Assembly: GCA_919902745.1 (NCBI GenBank)
Contig: CAKKRN010000254.1
Location: forward strand, 1-5,904
DNA from: Syntrophaceae bacterium
GTDB taxonomy: Bacteria > Desulfobacterota > Syntrophia > Syntrophales > UBA5619
Direction of reading: 5' to 3'
Length of the DNA: 5,904 bases
Shown: positions 1 through 5,904 of the stretch, one piece after another
How the letters are laid out: each line of letters starts with the position of its first letter
How positions within the stretch are numbered: position 1 is the first letter of the stretch
Notes under the pieces: model-generated
Database searches by the model: none
The model's input: the letters and a program-made list of their open reading frames with translations, nothing else
What the model was told of the DNA's origin: nothing
Program-made: the position numbers and the translations under genes

Positions 1-810
1 ATCCTGATCGACCCCGCATCGAGTCGGGAAAGGCTGCTCCGTCTCCGCGCCGAAGAGGAGATCAAGATGGTCTGGCTCAGCCACTGGCACGAGGACCATT
101 TCATGCATCTGGACCTCTTCGACGACCTTCCTCTCTGGGTCTCTTTGCTGGATGCGCCGCCGCTTGCCGATCTGGAAGTTCTGATGAAGTGGTATGGACT
201 CAATGAGGAGGAGAAGCGGGTCTGGGGCCCCCTGCTCTTAGAGCAATTTCATTTCCGGCCGCGAAAACCGGCCCGTTACCTCGTGGACGGCGAGATCGTC
301 CGCCTGGGCGAGCTCTCCGTGAAGGTGATCGCGACCCCGGGTCATACCCCCGGCCACCTCTCCTTCTTCTTTCGGGAGGCGTCCGTACTTTTCGTCGGGG
401 ACTACGATCTTACCCGTTTCGGACCCTGGTACGGGGACCTCTTTTCCGACATCGATGAGTCGCGCGCCTCCATCGAACGTCTCCAGAAAATTCCGGCCCA
501 TGTTGTTCTGACCGGCCATGAAACCGGCGTCTTCCATGACCCTCCTCTGGAACTCTGGCGGCAGTACGGTTCGGTGATCGCGGAAAGGGAGAAAAAACTG
601 CTGACGCTGCTGGAAAAACCAAGAACGCTGGAAGAGATCGTGGCCGCTTGCATCATCTACGGGAGACCGCGGGAGCCGAAGGCGTTTTTCACCTTCGGGG
701 AGCGGGTCCTCATGACCAAGCACCTGGAACACCTTCAGAAACGGGGGATGGTCCTTTTGAGTAACGGCCTTTACCACAGACTTGAGACGGGGTCAGGGGC
801 TATGGCGTAA
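1..810 (+). CDS. MBL-fold metallo-hydrolase, 5'-truncated by the window edge
   Basis: Metallo-beta-lactamase-fold hydrolase, probably zinc- or iron-dependent; the substrate cannot be told from sequence. The frame is open from base 1 to the TAA at 808-810 (269 codons in view). The ATG at 67 is not a credible start: the strand ILID at the window edge and the metal motif HWHEDH (72-77 by the ATG-67 codons 6-11) belong to one beta-beta unit of the fold, so the true start is upstream. Further ligands follow in family order, numbered from the ATG at 67: H93 in PGHTPGH, D112 in VGDYD and H151 in LTGHE. The last ~60 residues (from about 180, with MTKHLEHLQKRGMV) look like the winged-helix tail found in LACTB2-type MBL proteins. 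No signal peptide can be judged because the N-terminus is missing. The gene converges on the DUF362 gene and overlaps it by 11 bases. Fold assignment is secure, specific function unknown. Confidence 0.88.
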   Translation: MLIDPASSRERLLRLRAEEEIKMVWLSHWHEDHFMHLDLFDDLPLWVSLLDAPPLADLEVLMKWYGLNEEEKRVWGPLLLEQFHFRPRKPARYLVDGEIVRLGELSVKVIATPGHTPGHLSFFFREASVLFVGDYDLTRFGPWYGDLFSDIDESRASIERLQKIPAHVVLTGHETGVFHDPPLELWRQYGSVIAEREKKLLTLLEKPRTLEEIVAACIIYGRPREPKAFFTFGERVLMTKHLEHLQKRGMVLLSNGLYHRLETGSGAMA

Positions 811-1813
811 AGCCGATCTCGCGGGCGTAGGCGAACTGCCGCTGCCAGGGGATGTGGGCATGGGCGCGGTCGAACGGTTCCGCACCGATCCGGCGGATGG
901 ACGCCTCATCGACGGAAACCGGATGGCTGCCAGCGATGAAACCGGCATCCTCCGCAATCACCGGATGGTTCCCGGGCAGGCAGTCGCACTCGGTTACGAT
1001 CCGGATCAGTGCGTTGACGATGACCGTTTTCGGACCGATGACCCTCCAGATCGCCGCCGCCGTCTCCACCAGCTTCTCCTGGAAGACCGTGATGTCCGTA
1101 TCCCATATAACCTTGAGGGCCGACTGCGGGCAGAGGGCAATGCACTGGGCGCAGCCGATGCATGCATTCAGGTCATAAACCGGATCCCCATCCGGCGGCA
1201 GTGCGGCGGCGCCGGCGGGACATACCTCAACGCACAGCCCGCACCGGATGCAGCGCTTCCGGCTCAAAACGGGATGGGCGTCCGCATGCATCCGCTGTTT
1301 CTGGGCGCGGGAGGCCATCCCCATGGAAATATTCTTGATGGCCCCGCCGAATGAAGACCCCATGTGCCCCTTGAAGTGGGAAAAGATGACGAAAGCGTCC
1401 GCCTTCCGGAGAATCGACGCCGCCTGGACCGAAGGAAAATGGCGACCGCCGCCCGGGATTTCAACGACATCCCGCCCGTCCATCCCGTCGCCGATCCGGA
1501 CGGGACAGCCGAGATATTCCTCCGTGAAGCCGTGCTCCGCGGCGGTCTTCAGGCTCTCTTCTCCGCTGCGCCTTCCCCCCGAATAGAGGACGGTGGTGTC
1601 AAAAACGAAAGGCCGGACGCCCAATTCCGTGAGCCAACGAACGATCTCGCGCGCGTACCGGGGGTGCAGAAAACCCTCATTGCCCCGTTCCCCCCAGTGG
1701 ATCTTGATCCCGACGCTCTCCCCGACGGTAAAGGGGGGGGAAAGGTCCTGCAGCAGACCGCGGAGGGATTCGGCGGAATTGCCGGGAATATGAAGAATAT
1801 CAGCCATTGGCAT
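800..1813 (-). CDS. DUF362 protein with two [4Fe-4S] ferredoxin motifs
   Basis: Cytoplasmic iron-sulfur protein of the DUF362 / COG2768 'uncharacterized Fe-S center' type, 337 aa. Visible family blocks are VGIKIHWGERGN (34-45), HFKGHMGSSFGGAIKNISMG (146-165), two ferredoxin motifs CIRCGLCVEVCP (C188, C191, C194, C198) and CIGCAQCIALCP (C218, C221, C224, C228), CDC (C276, C278), and near the C-terminus the GFIAGSHPVSVDEAS block. In that block an HPVSVD stands where I expect DPVAxD in relatives. Length is close to full for the family. Biochemical role is not established; electron transfer or cluster-dependent chemistry is inference. Two starts are possible: ATG at 1813 (AAGG 10 nt upstream) or the ATG two codons later at 1807 (GGGA 6 nt upstream, giving MADILHIP); they cannot be separated here. 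It lies 47 bases after the lipoprotein gene on the same strand and is probably the last gene of the purB operon. A C8 tract falls at codons 25-27. Confidence 0.9.
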   Translation of the reverse strand: MPMADILHIPGNSAESLRGLLQDLSPPFTVGESVGIKIHWGERGNEGFLHPRYAREIVRWLTELGVRPFVFDTTVLYSGGRRSGEESLKTAAEHGFTEEYLGCPVRIGDGMDGRDVVEIPGGGRHFPSVQAASILRKADAFVIFSHFKGHMGSSFGGAIKNISMGMASRAQKQRMHADAHPVLSRKRCIRCGLCVEVCPAGAAALPPDGDPVYDLNACIGCAQCIALCPQSALKVIWDTDITVFQEKLVETAAAIWRVIGPKTVIVNALIRIVTECDCLPGNHPVIAEDAGFIAGSHPVSVDEASIRRIGAEPFDRAHAHIPWQRQFAYAREIGFTP

Positions 1814-1860
1814 TCCCGATTCGCCTTATCTCACGGTTCACCAATCATTAATTTGGTTAA

Positions 1861-2472
1861 TCAGCGTCCCGCGAATTCCAGTTCGACCTTTCCGATCACG
1901 CTGGCGAAAACCAGTTTCAGGGGACCGTCGACCCCGCCGATTTTCTCCAACGGCGGGAAGCGAAGCCAATAGCAAATGCCGTAATAAGGTTTGATGTAAG
2001 TAAAAAAACCCGTCACAACCGGCGTGACCGGATCGACCCGTCTCACCTCGACGGGCGTGATCTTCTCCCCCTTGGCGTTCACAAGAAAGATGGACCAGAT
2101 CGATCCGCGTCGATCAAAGTCATTCTCCGTCCTGTCCGGAATATAGGCATAAAAGATGAATTCGGTGAATTCGGATGCGGCCCGCATCGCTTCGTGATTT
2201 TTCCGCTCGTCGCCGCTGAGCTGGTATATCCTTGCGTATTCCTGAAGATAGGCCCTGTTGAATTCCGGACTTCGCAGGGTTGCACTGATATGGGCCTGCG
2301 TGTCGAACTGAGAATAGATGATCTTTTCACGTGTCCACCGCCCGAGGGCCTGAAGATACTCCTCCGACATCCCCTTATCTTTTACGATATCCAGATAACC
2401 ATCGAGATGGCTGCATGCAGCGACACCGATCAGGCAAAACGCACCGATAACGAGATTCATCCATCGTTTCAT
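1861..2472 (-). CDS. predicted lipoprotein of unknown function
   Basis: 203-aa protein with a lipoprotein signal peptide: positive start MKRW, hydrophobic stretch LVIGAFCLIG, and lipobox V-A-A-C with the lipidated cysteine at residue 20. Residue +2 is Ser rather than Asp, so by the E. coli Lol rule it would go to the outer membrane; whether that rule holds in this organism is inference. Mature part: a helical, charged region (about 34-110, with SEEYLQALGRWTREK and RAYLQEYARIYQL), then a beta-rich C-terminal part (about 123-203) with repeated V/T/P strands and an aromatic segment FFTYIKPYYGICYW (156-169). I recognise no family. The start is well supported by a GGAGAG ribosome site 5 nt upstream. 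The ATG overlaps the purB stop codon as ATGA, so translation is likely coupled to purB. No catalytic motif is visible. Confidence 0.85.
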   Translation of the reverse strand: MKRWMNLVIGAFCLIGVAACSHLDGYLDIVKDKGMSEEYLQALGRWTREKIIYSQFDTQAHISATLRSPEFNRAYLQEYARIYQLSGDERKNHEAMRAASEFTEFIFYAYIPDRTENDFDRRGSIWSIFLVNAKGEKITPVEVRRVDPVTPVVTGFFTYIKPYYGICYWLRFPPLEKIGGVDGPLKLVFASVIGKVELEFAGR

Positions 2473-3770
2473 CGTTTCTCTCCAAAGACCCGGTTGAAGA
2501 TAAAGTCGATCTGTTTGAGGAAATTTCCGACCTGAAATACCCCCTCAAGATCATCCATATTCAGTCGCGACATCACCTCGTCGTCCTGCTGCAGCAGCTC
2601 CCTGAATTCAAGTCCCTCCTGCCAGGATCTCATCGCGTTTTTCTGGACGATCGCGTACGCCCCTTCCCTGGAGATCCCTTTTTCGATCAGTTTCAGCAGG
2701 ACCATCTGCGAAAAGACGACGCCCTTCGTCATCTGGATATTGGCAAGCATCCTCTCGGGATAGACAACGAGCTGATCGATCAGACCGGTGAAGCGGCCGA
2801 GCATGAAATCGAGGAGAATCGTCGCATCGGGCCCGATGACCCTCTCGACGGAGGAGTGGCTGATGTCCCGTTCGTGCCAGAGGGCGACATCTTCGAGGGC
2901 GGCGACGGCATAGGAACGCATCAGACGGGAGAGACCGGAGAGGTTCTCCGAAAGGACGGGATTCCGCTTGTGCGGCATCGCGGAGGATCCCTTCTGCCCC
3001 GGTGAGAAATACTCCTCCGCCTCGCGGACTTCGGTCCTCTGAAGCAGCCGGATCTCCTGGGAAAACTTGTCGATCGAGGAAGCGATGATCGCCAGCGTCG
3101 CAAAGTATTCGGCGTGGCGGTCCCGCTGGACGATCTGGGAGGATGCGGGCGCGGGCTTCAGCCCCAGCTTTGCACAGACGTATTCCTCGATTGCGGGATC
3201 AATGAAGGAGAATGTCCCCACGGCGCCGGAGAGTTTTCCCGTGCTGATTGTCTCCCTTGCCCGGGCCATTCTCTCCCGGTTCCGTTCCATTTCACCATAC
3301 CAGAGGGCCATCTTTAGTCCAAAAGTGATCGGTTCCGCATGGATTCCGTGCGACCTTCCGATCATGAGCGTATCCTTGTGGGTGAACGCCTTTTTCTTGA
3401 TTGCGGCCAGCAGAAGATCCAGGTCCTCGATCAGGATATCGGCCGCCTCCCGGAGCAGAAGCCCCAGCGAGGTATCCAGGATATCGGAGGAGGTCAGCCC
3501 CCGATGAATGAAACGGCCGTCCTCCCCGACCTTCTCCGTCACGGAGGTGAGAAAGGCGATCACATCGTGCTTCGTCGTCTTCTCGATCTCATCGATTCGG
3601 TCCACGTCGAATCCGGCCCGTTCGCGGATATTCCTCATCGAGGCCTCCGGGATTTCCCCCCGCTCCGCCATGGCCTCACAGGCCAGGATCTCGATATCCA
3701 GCCAACGCCGGTACCGGTTCTCCGGACTCCAGATCGCCTCCATCTTCGCTCGCGAATATCGCTGTATCAA
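2469..3770 (-). CDS. purB: adenylosuccinate lyase (PurB)
   Basis: Adenylosuccinate lyase, a cytoplasmic homotetramer of the fumarase/aspartase superfamily. It releases fumarate from SAICAR to give AICAR, and from adenylosuccinate to give AMP (purine biosynthesis). The superfamily signature GSSAMPHKRNP is at 261-271. With the TTG start at 3770 the protein is 433 aa and begins (M)IQRYSRAKMEAIW, like Bacillus-type PurB. Catalytic and binding residues then fall at H68 (TKHDV), H89 (FIHRG), H141 (SHGIHAEP), K268 and E275, the same numbers I recall for the B. subtilis enzyme. The signature loop carries S262/S263. A perfect AGGAGG lies 6 nt before this TTG. The longer reading from GTG at 3794 (441 aa) adds eight residues, mostly Arg, that are simply the translated ribosome site, and has no ribosome site of its own. 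No key residue is missing. It is the first gene of the operon, followed by the lipoprotein with a 4-base overlap. Confidence 0.96.
   Translation of the reverse strand: MIQRYSRAKMEAIWSPENRYRRWLDIEILACEAMAERGEIPEASMRNIRERAGFDVDRIDEIEKTTKHDVIAFLTSVTEKVGEDGRFIHRGLTSSDILDTSLGLLLREAADILIEDLDLLLAAIKKKAFTHKDTLMIGRSHGIHAEPITFGLKMALWYGEMERNRERMARARETISTGKLSGAVGTFSFIDPAIEEYVCAKLGLKPAPASSQIVQRDRHAEYFATLAIIASSIDKFSQEIRLLQRTEVREAEEYFSPGQKGSSAMPHKRNPVLSENLSGLSRLMRSYAVAALEDVALWHERDISHSSVERVIGPDATILLDFMLGRFTGLIDQLVVYPERMLANIQMTKGVVFSQMVLLKLIEKGISREGAYAIVQKNAMRSWQEGLEFRELLQQDDEVMSRLNMDDLEGVFQVGNFLKQIDFIFNRVFGEKR
2478..2483 (-). promoter_or_regulatory. ribosome binding site of the lipoprotein gene
   Basis: The minus strand reads GGAGAG, 5 nt upstream of the ATG at 2472. 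It sits inside the last codons of purB, so ribosomes finishing purB could reinitiate here (ATGA overlap). Confidence 0.7.
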
Positions 3771-3776
3771 CCTTCT

Positions 3777-3782
3777 CCTCCT
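3777..3782 (-). promoter_or_regulatory. purB ribosome binding site (decides the start)
   Basis: The minus strand reads AGGAGG, a full Shine-Dalgarno core, 6 nt upstream of the TTG at 3770-3768. It lies inside the longer GTG-initiated reading frame, which argues that the GTG at 3794 is not the start. Confidence 0.85.
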
Positions 3783-3785
3783 GTT

Positions 3786-3829
3786 TCGATCCACGTTAAC
3801 CGGCGAGCCGGATACCCATTTCGGATCGA
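3786..3829 (-). other. possible structured element in the purB leader RNA
   Basis: In the leader RNA, UCGAUCC (3829-3823) can pair perfectly with GGAUCGA (3792-3786), enclosing 30 nt that contain a smaller hairpin, CCGG-CUCG-CCGG (3811-3800). The outer stem ends three nt before AGGAGG, so folding could affect ribosome access. The GTG at 3794-3792 abuts the stem. There is no U-run after it, so it is not a terminator, and I see no purine-riboswitch core. Pairing was found by eye with no energy calculation. Confidence 0.35.
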
Positions 3830-3869
3830 CGCGCCAAAAAGCAACTAAAAAACATCCTGAATCGCAGGT

Positions 3870-3898
3870 AATTTATTATGAGTCGGCATCGGAGTCAA
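3870..3898 (-). promoter_or_regulatory. candidate sigma70 promoter of the purB operon
   Basis: On the minus strand, a -35 TTGACT (3898-3893; 5 of 6 consensus) is separated by 17 bases from a -10 TAAATT (3875-3870; 4 of 6). Transcription would start near 3863, giving a leader of about 93 nt before the TTG start. No other promoter-like pair upstream of purB looked as good. Called by eye against the enterobacterial consensus. Confidence 0.6.
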
Positions 3899-3926
3899 GG
3901 AATTTGCGCGCTTTCAAATATCCAGG

Positions 3927-3957
3927 TTGAATTCTGCGCTGCGACATGTTAGATAAT
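3927..3957 (+). promoter_or_regulatory. weak candidate promoter of the TolB-like/FG-GAP gene
   Basis: A -35-like TTGAAT (3927-3932) precedes an AT-rich -10 region TAGATAAT (3950-3957). It can be read as TAGATA after 17 bases or the better-matching GATAAT after 19 bases. Transcription would start near 3963, about 45 nt before the ATG at 4008. It lies back-to-back with the purB promoter. Confidence 0.4.
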
Positions 3958-4007
3958 CACCGTCAATGATTGTTGATGGAGTTCTGACCGGGAGATGGGG
4001 ATAGAAA

Positions 4008-5714
4008 ATGAAAAAATCATGCAGATGGGTCGTTGGCATCTTGTTTCTGCTCGTTTCGCTTCAGCCCCTCTGGGCCAAGGATAAATACACCGTTGCCGTT
4101 CTGCCCTTTTCCGTCCACAGTGCGGAAAATATCGATTACGTGCGGCAGGGCATTGGAGATATGCTTGCATCACGGATCTCCGTCAGCGAGAAACTGGAGG
4201 TCATCGGCAGAGATTCGCTCTTCGATGTCCTGAATGAACCCGCGGGGAAGGAATTTACGCCGACCGATGTCCATGCCGTGGGGAAAAAAGTGAACGCGGA
4301 TTTCGTAGTCTGGGGCAGCATCACGAAGATCGGCAGCAGTCTGAGCATTGACGGCAAGATGCTCGATATCGCCGCCAACAAGTCGGCCTTGAATATCACC
4401 GCCCAATGTCCTACCATGGATGATGTGATCCCGAAAATCAACGATTTTGCCCAACGGATCACCGCCCACATCCTCGGCGCTTCGCCCCAGACCATTGCGG
4501 CGCTGCCGGCCGCAAAGGAGGTGATCGTTTCCCGCCCGCCTTCCCCCCAGGCGGCGCGCGAAGCGGAGATCATCTCCGGGATGGGGGGCGGCCGCAAAGG
4601 CACCTTCACCTCATCCGTCAATCCGGACTTCATCAACGCCGCCCAGCCGTTGAACCGGAAGACCTTCTGGAAGAGTCAGCAATTTTCCAATGAGTTCCGG
4701 GGAATGGACATTGGGGATGTCAACGGGGACGGCCTCAACGAGACCGTCATGATCGATCCGCACAATGTGTTCATCTACCAGAAAAAAGGAAATGAATTCA
4801 AGCTGATTCAGCAGATTCCCGGAAAGTCCTATGACTATTATGTAAGCCTTGATGTCGCCGATATCAACGGGAACGGCATCAAGGAGATCATCGTCTCCAG
4901 CTATACCGGCCAGCAGGTCGATTCCTTTATACTGGAATTCCGGAACGGAAAATTCCAGACGATCGCCTCCGATCTCCCCTGGTTCATGCGGGCCATCGAC
5001 AACGGCTCGGGGATACCCCTTCTGCTCGGTCAGAGACGGGGCATCGTCATGCCCTTCGACACCCCGATTTATGAAATTGTCTGGAAGAACGGCGCGTATG
5101 CGGAAGGTCAGAAGATGAGGATTCCGCAGGGCCTCTCCGTCTACGGTCTGACCCTGGACAAGCTGGGTTCAAGCGGCGCCGAAAAAATCATTTCCATCAA
5201 CAGCGACGATTATCTCTGCGTCTTTGAACAGACGGACAAACCCCTTTCCAAGGTCGCTATCTTCGGCGGCAGCAATGAATTCCTCTGGAAAAGCGATGAG
5301 CAGTTCGGCGGGAGCAATACCTATATCGAACCGATGAACCGCGGCGGCTTCAGTGAAAACAAGTCCGAAGATGCCGATGTGATCCACTACATCAACCTGA
5401 GGATCGTGACGTATGATACGAACAGGGACGGCAAGCGGGAGATCATTCTTGTGAAAAATCTCTCTTCCGCCTCCCGCATGTTCCAGCGTCTTAAACTCTT
5501 CACCGCCGCGGAGGTTTACAATCTGGAATGGGAAGGCATGGGGATGGTGGAGAACTGGCGGACAAAGAAGATAAGCGGCTACGTTGCGGATTACCAGTTC
5601 AAGGATATCGACAATGACGGGGAAAACGAGGTCGTTCTCGCGCTGGTTCTCTCCGTGGGCGGGTCCATCAAGGACCGAAGTGTGATCGTCACCTACTCTC
5701 TGAAAAGCGAATAG
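4008..5714 (+). CDS. secreted TolB/CsgG-like protein with FG-GAP/VCBS repeats
   Basis: 568-aa exported protein of unknown role. Residues 1-23 are a Sec signal peptide (MKKSCRW, hydrophobic GILFLLVSL, likely cut after LWA). Residues about 27-157 resemble the TolB-N / CsgG / FlgO-like domain: VAVLPFSVH, QGIGDMLASRI, LEVIGRDSLFDVL, VNADFVVWGSITKIG, LSIDGKMLDI. A Pro/Ala-rich linker (about 158-200) follows. The C-terminal half carries FG-GAP/VCBS-type loops with acidic residues spaced as in DxNxDG calcium sites: DVNGDGLNE (237-245), DINGNGIKE (285-293), DTNRDGKRE (470-478) and DIDNDGENE (533-541). A degenerate copy is near 384-395. Each is followed by a hydrophobic strand, which suggests a beta-propeller. 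No lipobox is present, so it is periplasmic or secreted. The start has GGGG 7 nt upstream and GGAG 13 nt upstream, both inexact. The gene is divergent from purB and has no same-strand partner in view. Domain calls are by eye; function and calcium binding are inferred. Confidence 0.88.
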   Translation: MKKSCRWVVGILFLLVSLQPLWAKDKYTVAVLPFSVHSAENIDYVRQGIGDMLASRISVSEKLEVIGRDSLFDVLNEPAGKEFTPTDVHAVGKKVNADFVVWGSITKIGSSLSIDGKMLDIAANKSALNITAQCPTMDDVIPKINDFAQRITAHILGASPQTIAALPAAKEVIVSRPPSPQAAREAEIISGMGGGRKGTFTSSVNPDFINAAQPLNRKTFWKSQQFSNEFRGMDIGDVNGDGLNETVMIDPHNVFIYQKKGNEFKLIQQIPGKSYDYYVSLDVADINGNGIKEIIVSSYTGQQVDSFILEFRNGKFQTIASDLPWFMRAIDNGSGIPLLLGQRRGIVMPFDTPIYEIVWKNGAYAEGQKMRIPQGLSVYGLTLDKLGSSGAEKIISINSDDYLCVFEQTDKPLSKVAIFGGSNEFLWKSDEQFGGSNTYIEPMNRGGFSENKSEDADVIHYINLRIVTYDTNRDGKREIILVKNLSSASRMFQRLKLFTAAEVYNLEWEGMGMVENWRTKKISGYVADYQFKDIDNDGENEVVLALVLSVGGSIKDRSVIVTYSLKSE

Positions 5715-5720
5715 AAGGGA

Positions 5721-5747
5721 TTGACAATTCACGAAAACTGTTATAGG
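5721..5747 (+). promoter_or_regulatory. candidate tRNA promoter with GC-rich discriminator
   Basis: A perfect -35 TTGACA (5721-5726) is followed after 15 bases by TATAGG (5742-5747), preceded by TG at 5739-5740 as in an extended -10. The bases between the -10 and the predicted start near 5754 are GC-rich (GGTTCGCG), as in stringently controlled stable-RNA promoters. The 15-base spacer is short. The -35 begins only 6 bases after the upstream stop codon. Confidence 0.62.
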
Positions 5748-5777
5748 GGTTCGCGCCTTGATAAAAAACGGGTTCCC

Positions 5778-5799
5778 GCGAACGGAAATTCATGTTCGC
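5778..5799 (+). other. possible hairpin in the tRNA 5' leader
   Basis: GCGAAC (5778-5783) can pair with GTTCGC (5794-5799) across a 10-nt loop. No T-run follows, so it is unlikely to be a terminator; it lies between the likely transcription start and the mature tRNA 5' end. A role in leader processing is speculation. Confidence 0.25.
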
Positions 5800-5827
5800 C
5801 CTTATCGAGAGGCGCTCTGGATGATCA

Positions 5828-5904
5828 GGCGGTGTAGCTCAGCCGGTTAGAGCATACGGCTCATATCCGTAGTGTCCGGGGTTCGATTCCCTGCACCGCC
5901 ACCA
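5828..5904 (+). tRNA. tRNA with CAT anticodon, probably elongator tRNA-Met
   Basis: Complete 77-base cloverleaf. The acceptor stem GGCGGTG (5828-5834) pairs fully with CACCGCC (5894-5900). The D arm is GCTC/GAGC (5837-5840, 5850-5853) with GG in the loop. The anticodon stem TACGG/CCGTA (5855-5859, 5867-5871) closes a seven-base loop CTCATAT with anticodon CAT at 5862-5864. A five-base variable loop (5872-5876) follows, then a T arm CGGGG/CCCTG with loop TTCGATT (5882-5888), A73 and an encoded CCA (5902-5904). The G1-C72 pair and absence of a GGG/CCC anticodon stem exclude initiator tRNA. Elongator Met is favoured, but tRNA-Ile2, whose CAT is modified to lysidine, is not strictly excluded. Its own promoter lies about 80 bases upstream. 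Confidence 0.95.

Noticed and set aside
1840..1857. ACCAA/TTGGT inverted repeat between the lipoprotein and DUF362 genes
   Set aside because: Only a 5-bp AT-rich stem with an 8-nt loop and no T-run; too weak for a terminator or operator call.
782..1972. Long plus-strand frames at 782-1354 and 1364-1972
   Set aside because: They are antisense to the DUF362 gene, show no recognisable domain, and the minus-strand product has intact family motifs.
3848..3868. CCTG-CAGG hairpin followed by T6 on the minus strand near the purB transcription start
   Set aside because: The stem is only 4 bp and falls at the predicted start site, so it cannot act as a real terminator or attenuator.
3339..3930. Plus-strand frames at 3339-3848 and 3508-3930
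   Set aside because: Shadows of purB; the second runs into the promoter region and has no ribosome site or domain.
3955..3976. Short nested inverted repeats (AATCA/TGATT, TCAA/TTGA) around the rightward -10 region
   Set aside because: Stems of 4-5 bp in AT-rich DNA are expected by chance; no known operator matched.
4136..5732. Minus-strand frames at 4136-4636 and 5169-5732
   Set aside because: Antisense to the secreted FG-GAP protein; low-complexity shadow translations, and the second also overlaps the tRNA promoter.
5749..5783. GTTCGCG/CGCGAAC repeat that could compete with the 5778-5799 hairpin as an attenuator
   Set aside because: The first arm lies mostly upstream of the predicted transcription start, so it would not be in the tRNA transcript.
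5884..5904. tRNA 3' end as an integrative-element attachment site
   Set aside because: The window stops at the CCA; no integrase gene or direct repeat is visible to support it.

Overview
The window looks like ordinary chromosome from a GC-rich anaerobic bacterium. My best guess is a Desulfobacterota / former Deltaproteobacteria lineage (Geobacter- or Syntrophus-like). This is inferred from the double-ferredoxin DUF362 protein, the secreted TolB-like plus FG-GAP protein, the Bacillus-type PurB, and a tRNA gene with encoded CCA. No 16S rRNA or other strict taxonomic marker is present.

Layout, left to right. (1) Bases 1-810 (+) hold the 3' part of a metallo-beta-lactamase-fold hydrolase gene whose start lies before the window. 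(2) Bases 800-3770 (-) hold a probable three-gene operon, transcribed right to left: purB (adenylosuccinate lyase), a small lipoprotein gene overlapping purB by an ATGA, and after 47 bases a DUF362 iron-sulfur protein gene. The last gene converges on the hydrolase gene and overlaps its 3' end by 11 bases. (3) Bases 3771-4007 form a divergent regulatory region with a good sigma70-type promoter and a structured leader for purB, and a weaker candidate promoter for the rightward gene. (4) Bases 4008-5714 (+) encode a secreted protein with a TolB/CsgG-like N-terminal domain and a C-terminal FG-GAP/VCBS region with four calcium-loop-like motifs. (5) Bases 5721-5747 carry a likely stable-RNA promoter driving a tRNA with a CAT anticodon (5828-5904), which ends exactly at the window edge.

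PurB is the only gene with a secure pathway role (purine biosynthesis). The lipoprotein and DUF362 protein appear co-transcribed with it, but nothing in the sequence shows a shared biochemical function. I saw no mobile element, CRISPR array or phage gene, and no convincing undescribed multi-gene system. The observations most worth following up are the purB TTG start and its structured leader, the TolB-like/FG-GAP architecture, and the coupling of an unrecognised lipoprotein gene to purB.
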